Shown one piece after another: positions 56,810 to 64,000 of a stretch of 64,000 nucleotides of DNA. The position numbers and the translations under genes were made by a program. Under the pieces are notes generated by a model. That model did not search any database and was not told the DNA's origin. It saw nothing but the letters and a program-made list of their open reading frames with translations. Source of the DNA: Xanthomonas bromi (lineage in GTDB: Bacteria; Pseudomonadota; Gammaproteobacteria; Xanthomonadales; Xanthomonadaceae); assembly GCF_900092025.1 (NCBI RefSeq), contig NZ_FLTX01000041.1, positions 1 to 64,000 of the forward strand, read 5' to 3'. Every line of letters begins with the position of its first letter. The first letter of the stretch is position 1.

Positions 56810-59776
56810 ATGGCGATGGATTTCATCCGCATCCGCGGCGCGCGGACGCACAACCTCAAGAACATCGACCTCGACCTGCCTCGCGACAAACTGATCGTGA
56901 TCACCGGCCTGTCCGGCTCGGGCAAGTCATCGTTGGCGTTCGACACCATCTATGCAGAAGGCCAGCGTCGCTACGTCGAGTCGCTGTCGGCATATGCGCG
57001 CCAGTTCCTCAGCGTGATGGAAAAGCCGGACCTGGATCATATCGAAGGCCTGTCGCCTGCGATTTCGATCGAACAGAAGTCCACCTCGCACAACCCACGC
57101 TCCACGGTCGGCACGATCACCGAAATCTACGACTACCTGCGCCTGCTGTACGCACGCGTGGGCCAACCGCGTTGCCCGGATCACGGCTTCCCGCTGGAAG
57201 CGCAGACCGTCAGCCAGATGGTCGACCACATGCTCGCCCAGGATCAGGAGCAGCGCTACATGCTGCTGGCCCCGGTGATCCGCGACCGCAAGGGGGAGCA
57301 TGCGCAGGTATTCGAACAGCTGCGTGCGCAGGGCTTCGTGCGCGTGCGCGTGGACGGCGAGCTGTACGAAATCGATGCGGTGCCGGCATTGGCACTGCGT
57401 CAGAAGCACACCATCGAAGCGGTGATCGACCGCTTCCGCCCGCGCGAGGACATCAAGCAGCGGTTGGCGGAAAGTTTCGAAACCGCGCTCAAGCTGGGCG
57501 AAGGCATGGTGGCGGTGCAGTCGCTGGACGACCCGGCCGCAGCCCCGCATCTGTTCTCGTCCAAGTACAGCTGCCCGGTGTGCGATTACTCGTTGCCGGA
57601 GCTGGAACCGCGGCTGTTTTCGTTCAACGCACCGGTGGGCGCCTGCCCGAGTTGCGACGGCCTGGGCGTGGCCGAATTCTTCGACCCGGACCGGGTGGTC
57701 GTGCATCCGGAACTGTCGCTCTCGGCCGGCGCCGTGCGCGGCTGGGACCGGCGCAATGCCTATTATTTCCAGCTGATCGCCTCGCTGGCCAAGCACTACA
57801 AGTTCGACGTGGATGCGGTGTGGAACACGTTGCCGGCCAAGGTGCGCCAGGCGGTGCTGTTCGGCAGTGGCGATGAGGTGATCAACTTCACCTACTTCAC
57901 CGATGCGGGCGGGCGCACCACGCGCAAGCACCGCTTCGAAGGCATCCTGCCGAACCTGGAACGGCGCTACCGCGAAACCGAATCGCCGGCCGTGCGCGAA
58001 GAGCTGACCAAGTACGTCAGCCAGCAGCCCTGCCCGGCCTGCAACGGCACGCGCTTGAACCGCGCTGCACGCAATGTGTTCGTGGCCGATCGCCCGCTGC
58101 CGGAACTGGTGGTGTTGCCGGTCAACGAGGCGCTGAACTTTTTCCGCGGATTGTCGCTGCCGGGCTGGCGTGGCGAGATCGCGGCCAAGATCGTCAAGGA
58201 GATCGGTGAGCGGCTGGGCTTCCTGGTCGATGTGGGCCTGGATTACCTCACCCTGGAGCGCAAGGCCGACACGCTGTCTGGCGGCGAGGCGCAGCGCATC
58301 CGCCTGGCCAGTCAGATCGGTGCCGGCCTGGTCGGGGTGATGTACGTGCTGGACGAACCGTCGATCGGCCTGCACCAGCGTGACAACGAGCGCCTGCTCG
58401 GCACCCTGACGCGGCTGCGCGATCTGGGCAATACGGTGATCGTGGTCGAGCACGACGAAGACGCCATTCGCCTGGCCGATCACGTGCTGGACATCGGTCC
58501 CGGCGCCGGCGTGCATGGCGGCGAAATCTGCGCACAAGGCACGCTGCAGGACATTTTAAAATCGCCACGTTCCTTGACCGGCCAATACCTGTCGGGCAAG
58601 CGTCGCATCGAGATCCCCAAGCAGCGCCACAAGCCCAACCCGAAGATGATGTTGCATCTGCGTGGGGCGACAGGCAACAACCTCAAGAATGTCGACCTGG
58701 ATATTCCAGCCGGCCTGTTGACCTGCATCACCGGCGTGTCCGGGTCGGGTAAATCGACGTTGATCAACGATACGCTGTTCACGCTGGCGGCCAACGAAAT
58801 CAACGGCGCCTCACATACGGTGGCACCGCATCGCGAAGTCGAAAATCTGGACCTGTTCGACAAGGTGGTGGACATCGACCAGTCACCGATCGGGCGCACA
58901 CCGCGCTCCAACCCGGCGACCTATACCGGCATGTTCACGCCGCTACGCGAGCTGTTCGCGCAGGTGCCGGAATCGCGTGCACGTGGCTATTCGCCGGGCC
59001 GTTTCAGCTTCAATGTGCGCGGCGGCCGCTGCGAGGCCTGCCAGGGCGACGGCATGATCAAGGTGGAGATGCACTTCCTGCCCGACGTCTATGTGCCCTG
59101 CGATGTCTGTCATGGCAAACGCTATAACCGCGAGACGCTGGAGATCCGTTACAAGGGCTTCAACATCAGCGACGTGTTGCAGATGACCGTGGAAGATGCG
59201 CTGCGTCTGTTCGAGCCGGTGCCGTCGATCGCGCGCAAGCTGGAAACGCTGGTCGATGTCGGCCTGAGCTACATCAAGCTGGGCCAGAGCGCGACCACGC
59301 TGTCCGGCGGTGAGGCGCAGCGCGTCAAACTGTCCAAGGAACTGTCGCGTCGCGATACCGGGCGCACGCTGTACATCCTCGACGAACCGACCACCGGCCT
59401 GCACTTCCACGATATCGAAGCGCTGCTCGGCGTGCTGCACAAGCTGCGCGACGAGGGCAACACGGTGGTGGTGATCGAACACAATCTGGACGTGATCAAG
59501 ACCGCCGACTGGATCGTGGATCTTGGGCCGGAAGGTGGCCATCGTGGCGGCACCATCCTGGTGTCCGGCACACCGGAAGACGTGGCTGCCCACAAGGCGT
59601 CCTACACCGGGCAGTTCCTGGCCAAGATGCTGCCGTCGGTGAAAGCGCGCGAGACGCGTCCGGCGGCGATGGCCAACAAGCCCGATGCGCGCCCGCCGCG
59701 CAAGGTCAAACCGGAGAAGGTGGCCAAGGTCGCCAAATCCGCCACCAAGAAGACTGCAAAGAAGAAGACAAGCTGA
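56810..59776 (+). CDS. uvrA: Excinuclease ABC subunit A
   Basis: A 988-residue DNA damage sensor of nucleotide excision repair. Two ABC ATPase modules show GLSGSGKSS near the start and GVSGSGKST near residue 645, two LSGGEAQR signatures (about 490 and 840) and zinc fingers CPVC..CPSC and CEAC..CDVC. The end carries a Lys/Ala-rich tail of about 40 residues beyond the family core. ATG at 56810 ([18 protein letters not shown]) or 56816 is the start. No LexA-type box was recognised upstream. The stop overlaps the next start (TGATG). Confidence 0.97.
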   Translation: MAMDFIRIRGARTHNLKNIDLDLPRDKLIVITGLSGSGKSSLAFDTIYAEGQRRYVESLSAYARQFLSVMEKPDLDHIEGLSPAISIEQKSTSHNPRSTVGTITEIYDYLRLLYARVGQPRCPDHGFPLEAQTVSQMVDHMLAQDQEQRYMLLAPVIRDRKGEHAQVFEQLRAQGFVRVRVDGELYEIDAVPALALRQKHTIEAVIDRFRPREDIKQRLAESFETALKLGEGMVAVQSLDDPAAAPHLFSSKYSCPVCDYSLPELEPRLFSFNAPVGACPSCDGLGVAEFFDPDRVVVHPELSLSAGAVRGWDRRNAYYFQLIASLAKHYKFDVDAVWNTLPAKVRQAVLFGSGDEVINFTYFTDAGGRTTRKHRFEGILPNLERRYRETESPAVREELTKYVSQQPCPACNGTRLNRAARNVFVADRPLPELVVLPVNEALNFFRGLSLPGWRGEIAAKIVKEIGERLGFLVDVGLDYLTLERKADTLSGGEAQRIRLASQIGAGLVGVMYVLDEPSIGLHQRDNERLLGTLTRLRDLGNTVIVVEHDEDAIRLADHVLDIGPGAGVHGGEICAQGTLQDILKSPRSLTGQYLSGKRRIEIPKQRHKPNPKMMLHLRGATGNNLKNVDLDIPAGLLTCITGVSGSGKSTLINDTLFTLAANEINGASHTVAPHREVENLDLFDKVVDIDQSPIGRTPRSNPATYTGMFTPLRELFAQVPESRARGYSPGRFSFNVRGGRCEACQGDGMIKVEMHFLPDVYVPCDVCHGKRYNRETLEIRYKGFNISDVLQMTVEDALRLFEPVPSIARKLETLVDVGLSYIKLGQSATTLSGGEAQRVKLSKELSRRDTGRTLYILDEPTTGLHFHDIEALLGVLHKLRDEGNTVVVIEHNLDVIKTADWIVDLGPEGGHRGGTILVSGTPEDVAAHKASYTGQFLAKMLPSVKARETRPAAMANKPDARPPRKVKPEKVAKVAKSATKKTAKKKTS

Positions 59777-60180
59777 TGAGCGAACACAGGATCCTGGCAC
59801 GCATCCCGATCAGCGTGCGCTGGCGCGACATGGACAGCATGGGCCACGTCAACAACGCCAAATACATTTCGTATCTGGAAGAGGCGCGCGTGCGCTGGAT
59901 GCTGGGCGTGCAAGGCGTGGCGATGACCGACCGCATTGCGCCGGTGGTTGCTGCCACCAACGTCAACTACAAGCAGCCGTTGATCTGGCCCAACGACATC
60001 ACCGTGGAGTTGTTCGTGGAACGTCTGGGCACCAGCAGCGTGACCATCGGCCACCGCATCTTCGACCAGAAGGACGACAGCAAGCTGTACTCCGATGGCA
60101 ACGTGGTGGTGGTGTGGATCGATACGCAGACCGGCAAGAGCGCCTTACTTCCAGATGCGGTGCGTGCGGCCAGCAGCTGA
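59776..60180 (+). CDS. Acyl-CoA thioesterase, hotdog fold (4HBT type)
   Basis: A 134-residue single-hotdog protein. The motif VRWRDMDSMGHVNNAKYISY carries the catalytic Asp of the 4-hydroxybenzoyl-CoA thioesterase (YbgC/FcbC) family. It hydrolyses acyl-CoA; the chain specificity is unknown. It is translationally coupled to uvrA by a one-base stop-start overlap, although it has no known DNA repair role. A terminator follows. Confidence 0.9.
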   Translation: MSEHRILARIPISVRWRDMDSMGHVNNAKYISYLEEARVRWMLGVQGVAMTDRIAPVVAATNVNYKQPLIWPNDITVELFVERLGTSSVTIGHRIFDQKDDSKLYSDGNVVVVWIDTQTGKSALLPDAVRAASS

Positions 60181-60224
60181 GTTCTCATCGGCGCTGTCGC
60201 TGACCAAGTCAGCGTGAACGATCG

Positions 60225-60254
60225 GCGGCGGCTCCGCGAGGGGCCGCCGCTTTT
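60225..60254 (+). terminator. Rho-independent terminator after the thioesterase gene
   Basis: The 8-bp stem GCGGCGGC/GCCGCCGC (60225-60232 with 60243-60250) is followed by TTTT. It lies 45 bases after the stop and just before the converging PCu(A)C gene end. Confidence 0.8.
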
Positions 60255-60296
60255 CGATTTAAATGCTTGCACGCCTGCGCGGCAGCAGGCGAACCC

Positions 60297-60767
60297 TCAA
60301 GACCCCGGCGCGCGCTTGCGCACTTCCAACGTAGCCTTGATTTCACGACCGTCCTGCAAGGTGAAGCTCACCGGCACCTGCGCGCCTTCCTGCAGCGGCG
60401 CATTGGCGTCCATCAGCATCAGGTGCAGGCCACCCGGCGCGAGCGGCACCGATTTGCCCGCGGGCAACGCCAGTTCGGGCACTGCCCGCATGCGGCTGAC
60501 GCCATTGGCCTGGGTGGTCTCGTGCAAGGAGACATCGGCAAACACGCTGCTTTTGGCAGCAGTGACCTTCAGCGGCTGCGCACAGCCGTTATGAAATTGC
60601 CCGAAACCGGCCGCCATTCCCATGCCGCCGGGTGGCGGCATGCGGACCCAGCCATTCTTGAATTCAGGCAGGCACTGCGCCGACACGCCCGCACTGGCCA
60701 ACACCGCCAACGCCACGAGCACCACACCGGCATACCTACCCTGCCTGCTTCGACTGCCGTCTATCAT
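60297..60767 (-). CDS. PCu(A)C-type periplasmic copper chaperone
   Basis: A 156-residue secreted protein. The signal peptide covers residues about 12-30 (VVLVALAVLASAGVSAQ). The copper-binding pattern of the family is present: His in VSLHETTQ, Met in SRMRAVPEL and the HLMLMD pair. Such proteins deliver Cu(I) to the cytochrome oxidase CuA site or CuB. The family is linked to oxidase assembly, but the cyo operon here is 14 kb away. Converges with the thioesterase gene. Confidence 0.9.
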   Translation of the reverse strand: MIDGSRSRQGRYAGVVLVALAVLASAGVSAQCLPEFKNGWVRMPPPGGMGMAAGFGQFHNGCAQPLKVTAAKSSVFADVSLHETTQANGVSRMRAVPELALPAGKSVPLAPGGLHLMLMDANAPLQEGAQVPVSFTLQDGREIKATLEVRKRAPGS

Positions 60768-60790
60768 GACCCGACCTCCAGGAGCCCCGA

Positions 60791-61561
60791 ATGAGCATCC
60801 AGATCTTAGACCATGGCCGTCTTCGCGAAATCCGTCTGGCGCGTCCGCCGGTCAATGCGCTGGACAGCGCGGTGTGCCAGGCGTTGAGCGCTGCGGTGCA
60901 GCAGGCGGCCGAGGAGGTCGATGGCATCGTGCTGTCGGGCAGCGAGCGGATTTTTTCCGGCGGCATGGATGTGCCGCATCTGCTGGCACACGGCAACAAC
61001 CGCGCCGCGCTGCTGGCCAGCTGGACCGCGTTCTTCGACGCGGCGCAGGCGCTGGCCAACAGCTGCGTCCCGGTGGTGGCAGCCATCGGTGGGCATGCGC
61101 CGGCCGGCGGCTGCGTGCTGGCGCTGTGCTGCGACTACCGGGTAATGGCGCGCAGTGCCGAGACCGCAAAACCCTATGCGATCGGCCTCAACGAAGTGCA
61201 GGTTGGCCTTGCCGCGCCAGAGGGCATCCAGCGTCTGTTGCGCCGCGTGGTTGGTGCGCACCGCGCAGAACGCCTGCTGATCTCCGGGCAACTCCTACCA
61301 GCCGAACAGGCGGCCAAGATCGGCCTGGTGGACGAGTTGGTCGATGGCGAGCTGGTCACCGCGCGCGCTGTGGCGTGGCTGCAGGAACTGCAGCAGCTGC
61401 CGCGCCAACCGATGCTGACCACACGTGCGATCGCGCGCGCGGACCTGCGCGCGGCATTGGCGCCCGAGTTGATCCAGCTGGAGCGCTTCATCGATGGCTG
61501 GTACGCACCCGATGCGCAAAGCGCGCTGCACGCCTTGGTCGCGCGCCTGCAGAAGGCCTGA
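60791..61561 (+). CDS. Enoyl-CoA hydratase/isomerase family protein
   Basis: A 256-residue crotonase-fold enzyme. The oxyanion-hole motifs are in FSGGMDVPHLL and AIGGHAPAGGCVLALCCDYRVM. The position of the second catalytic Glu of hydratases falls in LNEVQVGLAAPEG, which matches isomerase-like members better. The substrate is unknown. The ribosome-binding AGGAG lies six bases before the ATG. Upstream of tesB on the same strand. Confidence 0.88.
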   Translation: MSIQILDHGRLREIRLARPPVNALDSAVCQALSAAVQQAAEEVDGIVLSGSERIFSGGMDVPHLLAHGNNRAALLASWTAFFDAAQALANSCVPVVAAIGGHAPAGGCVLALCCDYRVMARSAETAKPYAIGLNEVQVGLAAPEGIQRLLRRVVGAHRAERLLISGQLLPAEQAAKIGLVDELVDGELVTARAVAWLQELQQLPRQPMLTTRAIARADLRAALAPELIQLERFIDGWYAPDAQSALHALVARLQKA

Positions 61562-61597
61562 GCACGCCATCGGGACGGTGACCCGCGGGCCGCCCGG

Positions 61598-61603
61598 TAT
61601 AAT
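61598..61603 (+). promoter_or_regulatory. -10 element of tesB
   Basis: A perfect TATAAT lies 31 bases upstream of the tesB TTG start. GGACGG, 19 bases upstream, is the only -35 candidate and is weak. The position limits the leader to roughly 24 bases and supports the TTG as start. Confidence 0.5.
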
Positions 61604-61633
61604 CGCGGTCCGTCGCACGTCCAGGTCAGCCCC

Positions 61634-62539
61634 TTGTCCGCCACCGCCGAACCCGTTGTCTCCGAACTGATCAGCCTGCTGTCGCTGGAGCGTCTGGAGG
61701 ACAACCTGTTTCGCGGCCAGAGCCGCGACATCGGCACCAAGTACGTGTTCGGCGGCCAGGTATTGGGCCAGGCGCTGTCGGCAGCACAGGCCACGGTCGA
61801 AAACGGCCGCCAGGCGCATTCGCTGCACGCGTATTTCCTGCGTGCCGGCAATATCGACCACCCGATCGTCTACGACGTCGACCGCACCCGCGATGGCGGC
61901 AGCTTCTCGGTGCGCCGGGTTACGGCGATCCAGCACGGCAAGGTGATCTTTTTCTGCGCGGCCTCGTTTCAGGAGCACGAAGACGGCGCCGAGCATCAGT
62001 CGGCGATGCCGGTCGTGCCACCACCGGAAGACATCGAACCTACCCAGCCACTGGCACAGCAGGTGCTTGAGAAGCTGCCGGCCAAGGTGCAGCGCTGGCT
62101 GTCGCGCGGCGGCCCATTCGAGTTTCGCCATGTGTTCCCACGCGACGAACTCAAACCGCCCAAGCGCCCTCCGTTCCAGCAGATGTGGCTGCGCTTGAAT
62201 GACCCGATCGGCGACGATGTAGCACTGCATCAGGTATTGCTGGCCTATGCATCGGATTTTCAGTTGCTGGGCACATCCACGTTTCCGCATGGCATCAGCT
62301 ATTACACGCCGAACGTGCAGATGGCCTCGCTCGACCATGCGCTGTGGTTCCATCGCCCGTTCCGCACCGACGACTGGCTGCTGTACTCGCTGGACAGCCC
62401 CACCGCGCAGGGCTCGCGTGGCCTGGCGCGCGGGCAGTTCTTCACCCGCGACGGCGTACTGGTCGCCAGCACCACCCAGGAAGGCTTGATCCGTGTCGTA
62501 CCCGACGGCAGTGCGATTGCCGTGCCTGCCAACGAGTAG
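61634..62539 (+). CDS. tesB: Acyl-CoA thioesterase II
   Basis: A 301-residue double-hotdog thioesterase of broad acyl-chain range. The N-terminal VFGGQVLGQALSAAQATV and the catalytic segment in ASLDHALWFHRPFRTDDWLLY are TesB-typical (Asp of SLDHAxWFH). The translation starts at TTG (61634), supported by the TATAAT 31 bases upstream and the lack of an early ATG. It is separated from the hydratase gene by 72 bases. Confidence 0.94.
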   Translation: MSATAEPVVSELISLLSLERLEDNLFRGQSRDIGTKYVFGGQVLGQALSAAQATVENGRQAHSLHAYFLRAGNIDHPIVYDVDRTRDGGSFSVRRVTAIQHGKVIFFCAASFQEHEDGAEHQSAMPVVPPPEDIEPTQPLAQQVLEKLPAKVQRWLSRGGPFEFRHVFPRDELKPPKRPPFQQMWLRLNDPIGDDVALHQVLLAYASDFQLLGTSTFPHGISYYTPNVQMASLDHALWFHRPFRTDDWLLYSLDSPTAQGSRGLARGQFFTRDGVLVASTTQEGLIRVVPDGSAIAVPANE

Positions 62540-62769
62540 GCCTCGACGCGCCACAGCGCCGCACGCTGGTTGATTGCCGGTTCGCACACGCTGGCGGTGT
62601 TGAAGGCAGCTGAGCAGCTCTCCCACGCGCGCCGTAAAAGCCCCAAGCTGGCATGCTTGTCCGCCTTGCGTACACGGCCACCTGACCGCCCACCCGCATC
62701 AACGATGTGTCATCTTGAACCGGCGTCTCAATGGCGCCATCTGTTCCGGACCCAACGGCGTTTTCCACC

Positions 62770-63282
62770 ATGCGCAAGATCTTCAGCAGTCAACGTATCG
62801 AAACCGCCGAAGGCGTGGCCACTCTTTTGCGCGATGCGGGCATCGAAATCCGCCTCAGCAATGGCCGCTCCTATCAGAGCAAGCGCGGCGGCCAGTTCAG
62901 CTATCTGGAACAGAGCAATGCCCAGGCGCAGCCCACCGTGTGGATCGTGCATGCCAACGACCAGCCGCGTGCGCGCGAACTGCTGCGTGACGCCCGCCTG
63001 CTGGACACCACCCGCCGCGATTTGCCGAATGTCGAATACACCTTCCGCGAAGGCGAGAACGGTTCCAGTGCCAGCGCGCGTAGCTGGGCCTGGCGTATCC
63101 GCCTGGTGTTGCTGCTGGTGATCGGTGCCGTGGCCATGGTGGTGGTGGTGCGCCATCGCAGCGCGCCGGCACCGCTGGCACCAACGGCACAACCGGCATC
63201 GCAACAGGCGCCGGCGCCAGAGGCGGCACAGCCGGCCGCAGAAGACGAAGAAATGCGCGTGCGGATCCAGCCGGCGCGCTGA
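62770..63282 (+). CDS. DUF2007-like protein with one membrane anchor
   Basis: A 170-residue protein. The first 85 residues resemble the DUF2007 putative signal-transducing domain (MRKIFSSQRIETAEGVATLLRD.., with AGIEIRLSN). A basic linker is followed by one membrane helix (about 112-130, RLVLLLVIGAVAMVVVV) and a Pro/Ala-rich tail. Related Xanthomonas proteins are often called pathogenicity-like, with no experiment known to me. The ATG at 62770 is chosen over 62731. It precedes the ECF sigma factor by 113 bases. Confidence 0.75.
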   Translation: MRKIFSSQRIETAEGVATLLRDAGIEIRLSNGRSYQSKRGGQFSYLEQSNAQAQPTVWIVHANDQPRARELLRDARLLDTTRRDLPNVEYTFREGENGSSASARSWAWRIRLVLLLVIGAVAMVVVVRHRSAPAPLAPTAQPASQQAPAPEAAQPAAEDEEMRVRIQPAR

Positions 63283-63395
63283 GCGCGCCGCCCCACCCGC
63301 GACCAGCCGGCGGCGCGGCAGGTGCCCTCATCGTCAACGCGGTCACATCCACTGCCAACATGCGTCATGCTGGCGACAGGACATGGATTGCGCCG

Positions 63396-64000
63396 ATGAA
63401 CGCCGACACGCTGGATCTGATGTTGCAACGCGAACTGCCCAATGCAGCAGCTGGCTGCCAGCAGGCTTACGGGCGCATCGTCCGCGCCCGCCAGAACACG
63501 GTGACCGCCATCGCGCTGGCGATCACCCGCGATATCGCAGCGAGCGAAGACATCGCCCAGGAAGCCTTCCTGCGTGCCTGGCAGCGGCTGGCGCAACTGC
63601 ATCAGCCGGCCAGTTTCCTGCCCTGGCTTCGGCAGATCACCCGCAACCTGGCGCGCGACTGGCTACGCGCCAACCGCCATCGTGCGCTCAGCGGCGAGGC
63701 GGCCGACCTTGCGATCGCGATGGCAGCCGACCCGGCGCCCTCGCCCGCCGACCAACTGCTGCAGGTGGAAGAAGAGATCGCCGCGCTCGACATCATTTCT
63801 GCACTGCCGGAAGAAAGCCGCGAAACGCTGCTGCTGTACTACCGCGAAGGCCAGAGCTCGCAGCAGGTTGCGTCGCTGCTCGGCCTCAACGACGCGGCGG
63901 TGCGTAAGCGCCTGTCACGCGCTCGCGCCAGCGTGCGCAGCGAACTGCTGCGCCGCTTCGGCGACTTCGCACGCGGCAGCGCGCCCAGCGTGGCCTTCGC
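63396..64000 (+). CDS. ECF-family RNA polymerase sigma factor (partial, runs off the window)
   Basis: An open frame from ATG at 63396 continues to the last base of the window without stop (201 codons visible). Region 2 contains ITRDIAASEDIAQEAFLRAW and ITRNLARDWLRANRHR; region 4 has LPEESRETLLLYYREG, SSQQVASLLGLNDAAVRKRL and SRARASVRSELL. This matches sigma-70 regions 2 and 4 of extracytoplasmic-function factors. The frame goes on past region 4 (FARGSAPSVAF), suggesting a C-terminal extension that may include a fused regulatory or membrane domain. The regulated genes are unknown. Confidence 0.9.
   Translation, partial: MNADTLDLMLQRELPNAAAGCQQAYGRIVRARQNTVTAIALAITRDIAASEDIAQEAFLRAWQRLAQLHQPASFLPWLRQITRNLARDWLRANRHRALSGEAADLAIAMAADPAPSPADQLLQVEEEIAALDIISALPEESRETLLLYYREGQSSQQVASLLGLNDAAVRKRLSRARASVRSELLRRFGDFARGSAPSVAF

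Noticed and set aside
56927-58537. 536-codon minus-strand frame opposite uvrA
   Set aside because: Antisense shadow of uvrA; no family features.
63125-63907. 260-codon plus-strand frame overlapping the sigma factor
   Set aside because: It is out of frame with the sigma factor frame from 63396, which carries clear region 2 and 4 motifs; this one is Arg/Cys-rich noise.

Overview
The window is a GC-rich gammaproteobacterial chromosome segment that I assign to Xanthomonas, most likely the citri/axonopodis/euvesicatoria group. The strongest evidence is the divergent pair hrpX (476 codons, AraC type) and hrpG (263 codons, OmpR type), the master regulators of the type III secretion regulon, which I recognise at the protein level. 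The intergenic GGGATT/AATCCC repeats and the TonB-receptor and arabinofuranosidase content fit the same genus. No phage, insertion sequence, CRISPR array or replication origin was seen.

Layout, left to right. (1) 1-7.3 kb is housekeeping: the operon rpsP-rimM-trmD-rplS (minus strand, with a clear promoter and terminator), pabC with an overlapping nitronate-monooxygenase-like gene, ffh, and a divergent ypjD-like membrane protein. (2) 7.6-11.2 kb is sugar metabolism: galM, a secreted GH51 arabinofuranosidase and the remnant of a carbohydrate-binding domain. (3) 11.2-18.6 kb is a signalling block: a PAS kinase/response regulator pair (minus), and divergently a tightly overlapping operon encoding a membrane GAF hybrid kinase with three receiver domains, a CheR-type methyltransferase, a CheB-type methylesterase without receiver, and a receiver-kinase. 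(4) 18.9-22.4 kb carries a YbaA/DUF1428 protein, thioredoxin 2 and a TonB-dependent receptor. (5) 22.9-28.3 kb (minus) is a stressosome operon, rsbR-rsbS-rsbT-(kinase/PP2C fusion)-histidine kinase-hybrid kinase. It has no sigma factor or DNA-binding protein inside it. (6) 29.0-33.2 kb is a two-gene unit of an HSP90-like ATPase and a large TPR protein, directly downstream of hrpX. (7) 33.4-36.4 kb is hrpX/hrpG.

(8) 37.1-42.1 kb holds radA, a frameshifted PLP enzyme of the AONS/KBL family and a secreted M61 peptidase. (9) 42.2-46.6 kb is the cytochrome bo3 operon cyoABCD and tRNA-Thr(CGT). (10) 46.6-54.2 kb is the murJ, ribF-ileS, lspA, ispH series, with rpsT divergent. (11) 54.6-60.2 kb holds rplU-rpmA-obgE (minus) and uvrA with a coupled thioesterase (plus). 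(12) 60.3-64.0 kb holds a PCu(A)C copper chaperone, an enoyl-CoA hydratase-like enzyme, tesB, a DUF2007-like membrane protein and an ECF sigma factor cut by the window end.

The part most worth following up is 11-36 kb. Two methylation- or phosphorylation-switch signalling operons, a chaperone/TPR pair and the hrp master regulators lie within about 25 kb, and none of the signalling operons encodes an obvious DNA-binding output. Gene functions are inferred from family recognition by eye; no database search was possible.
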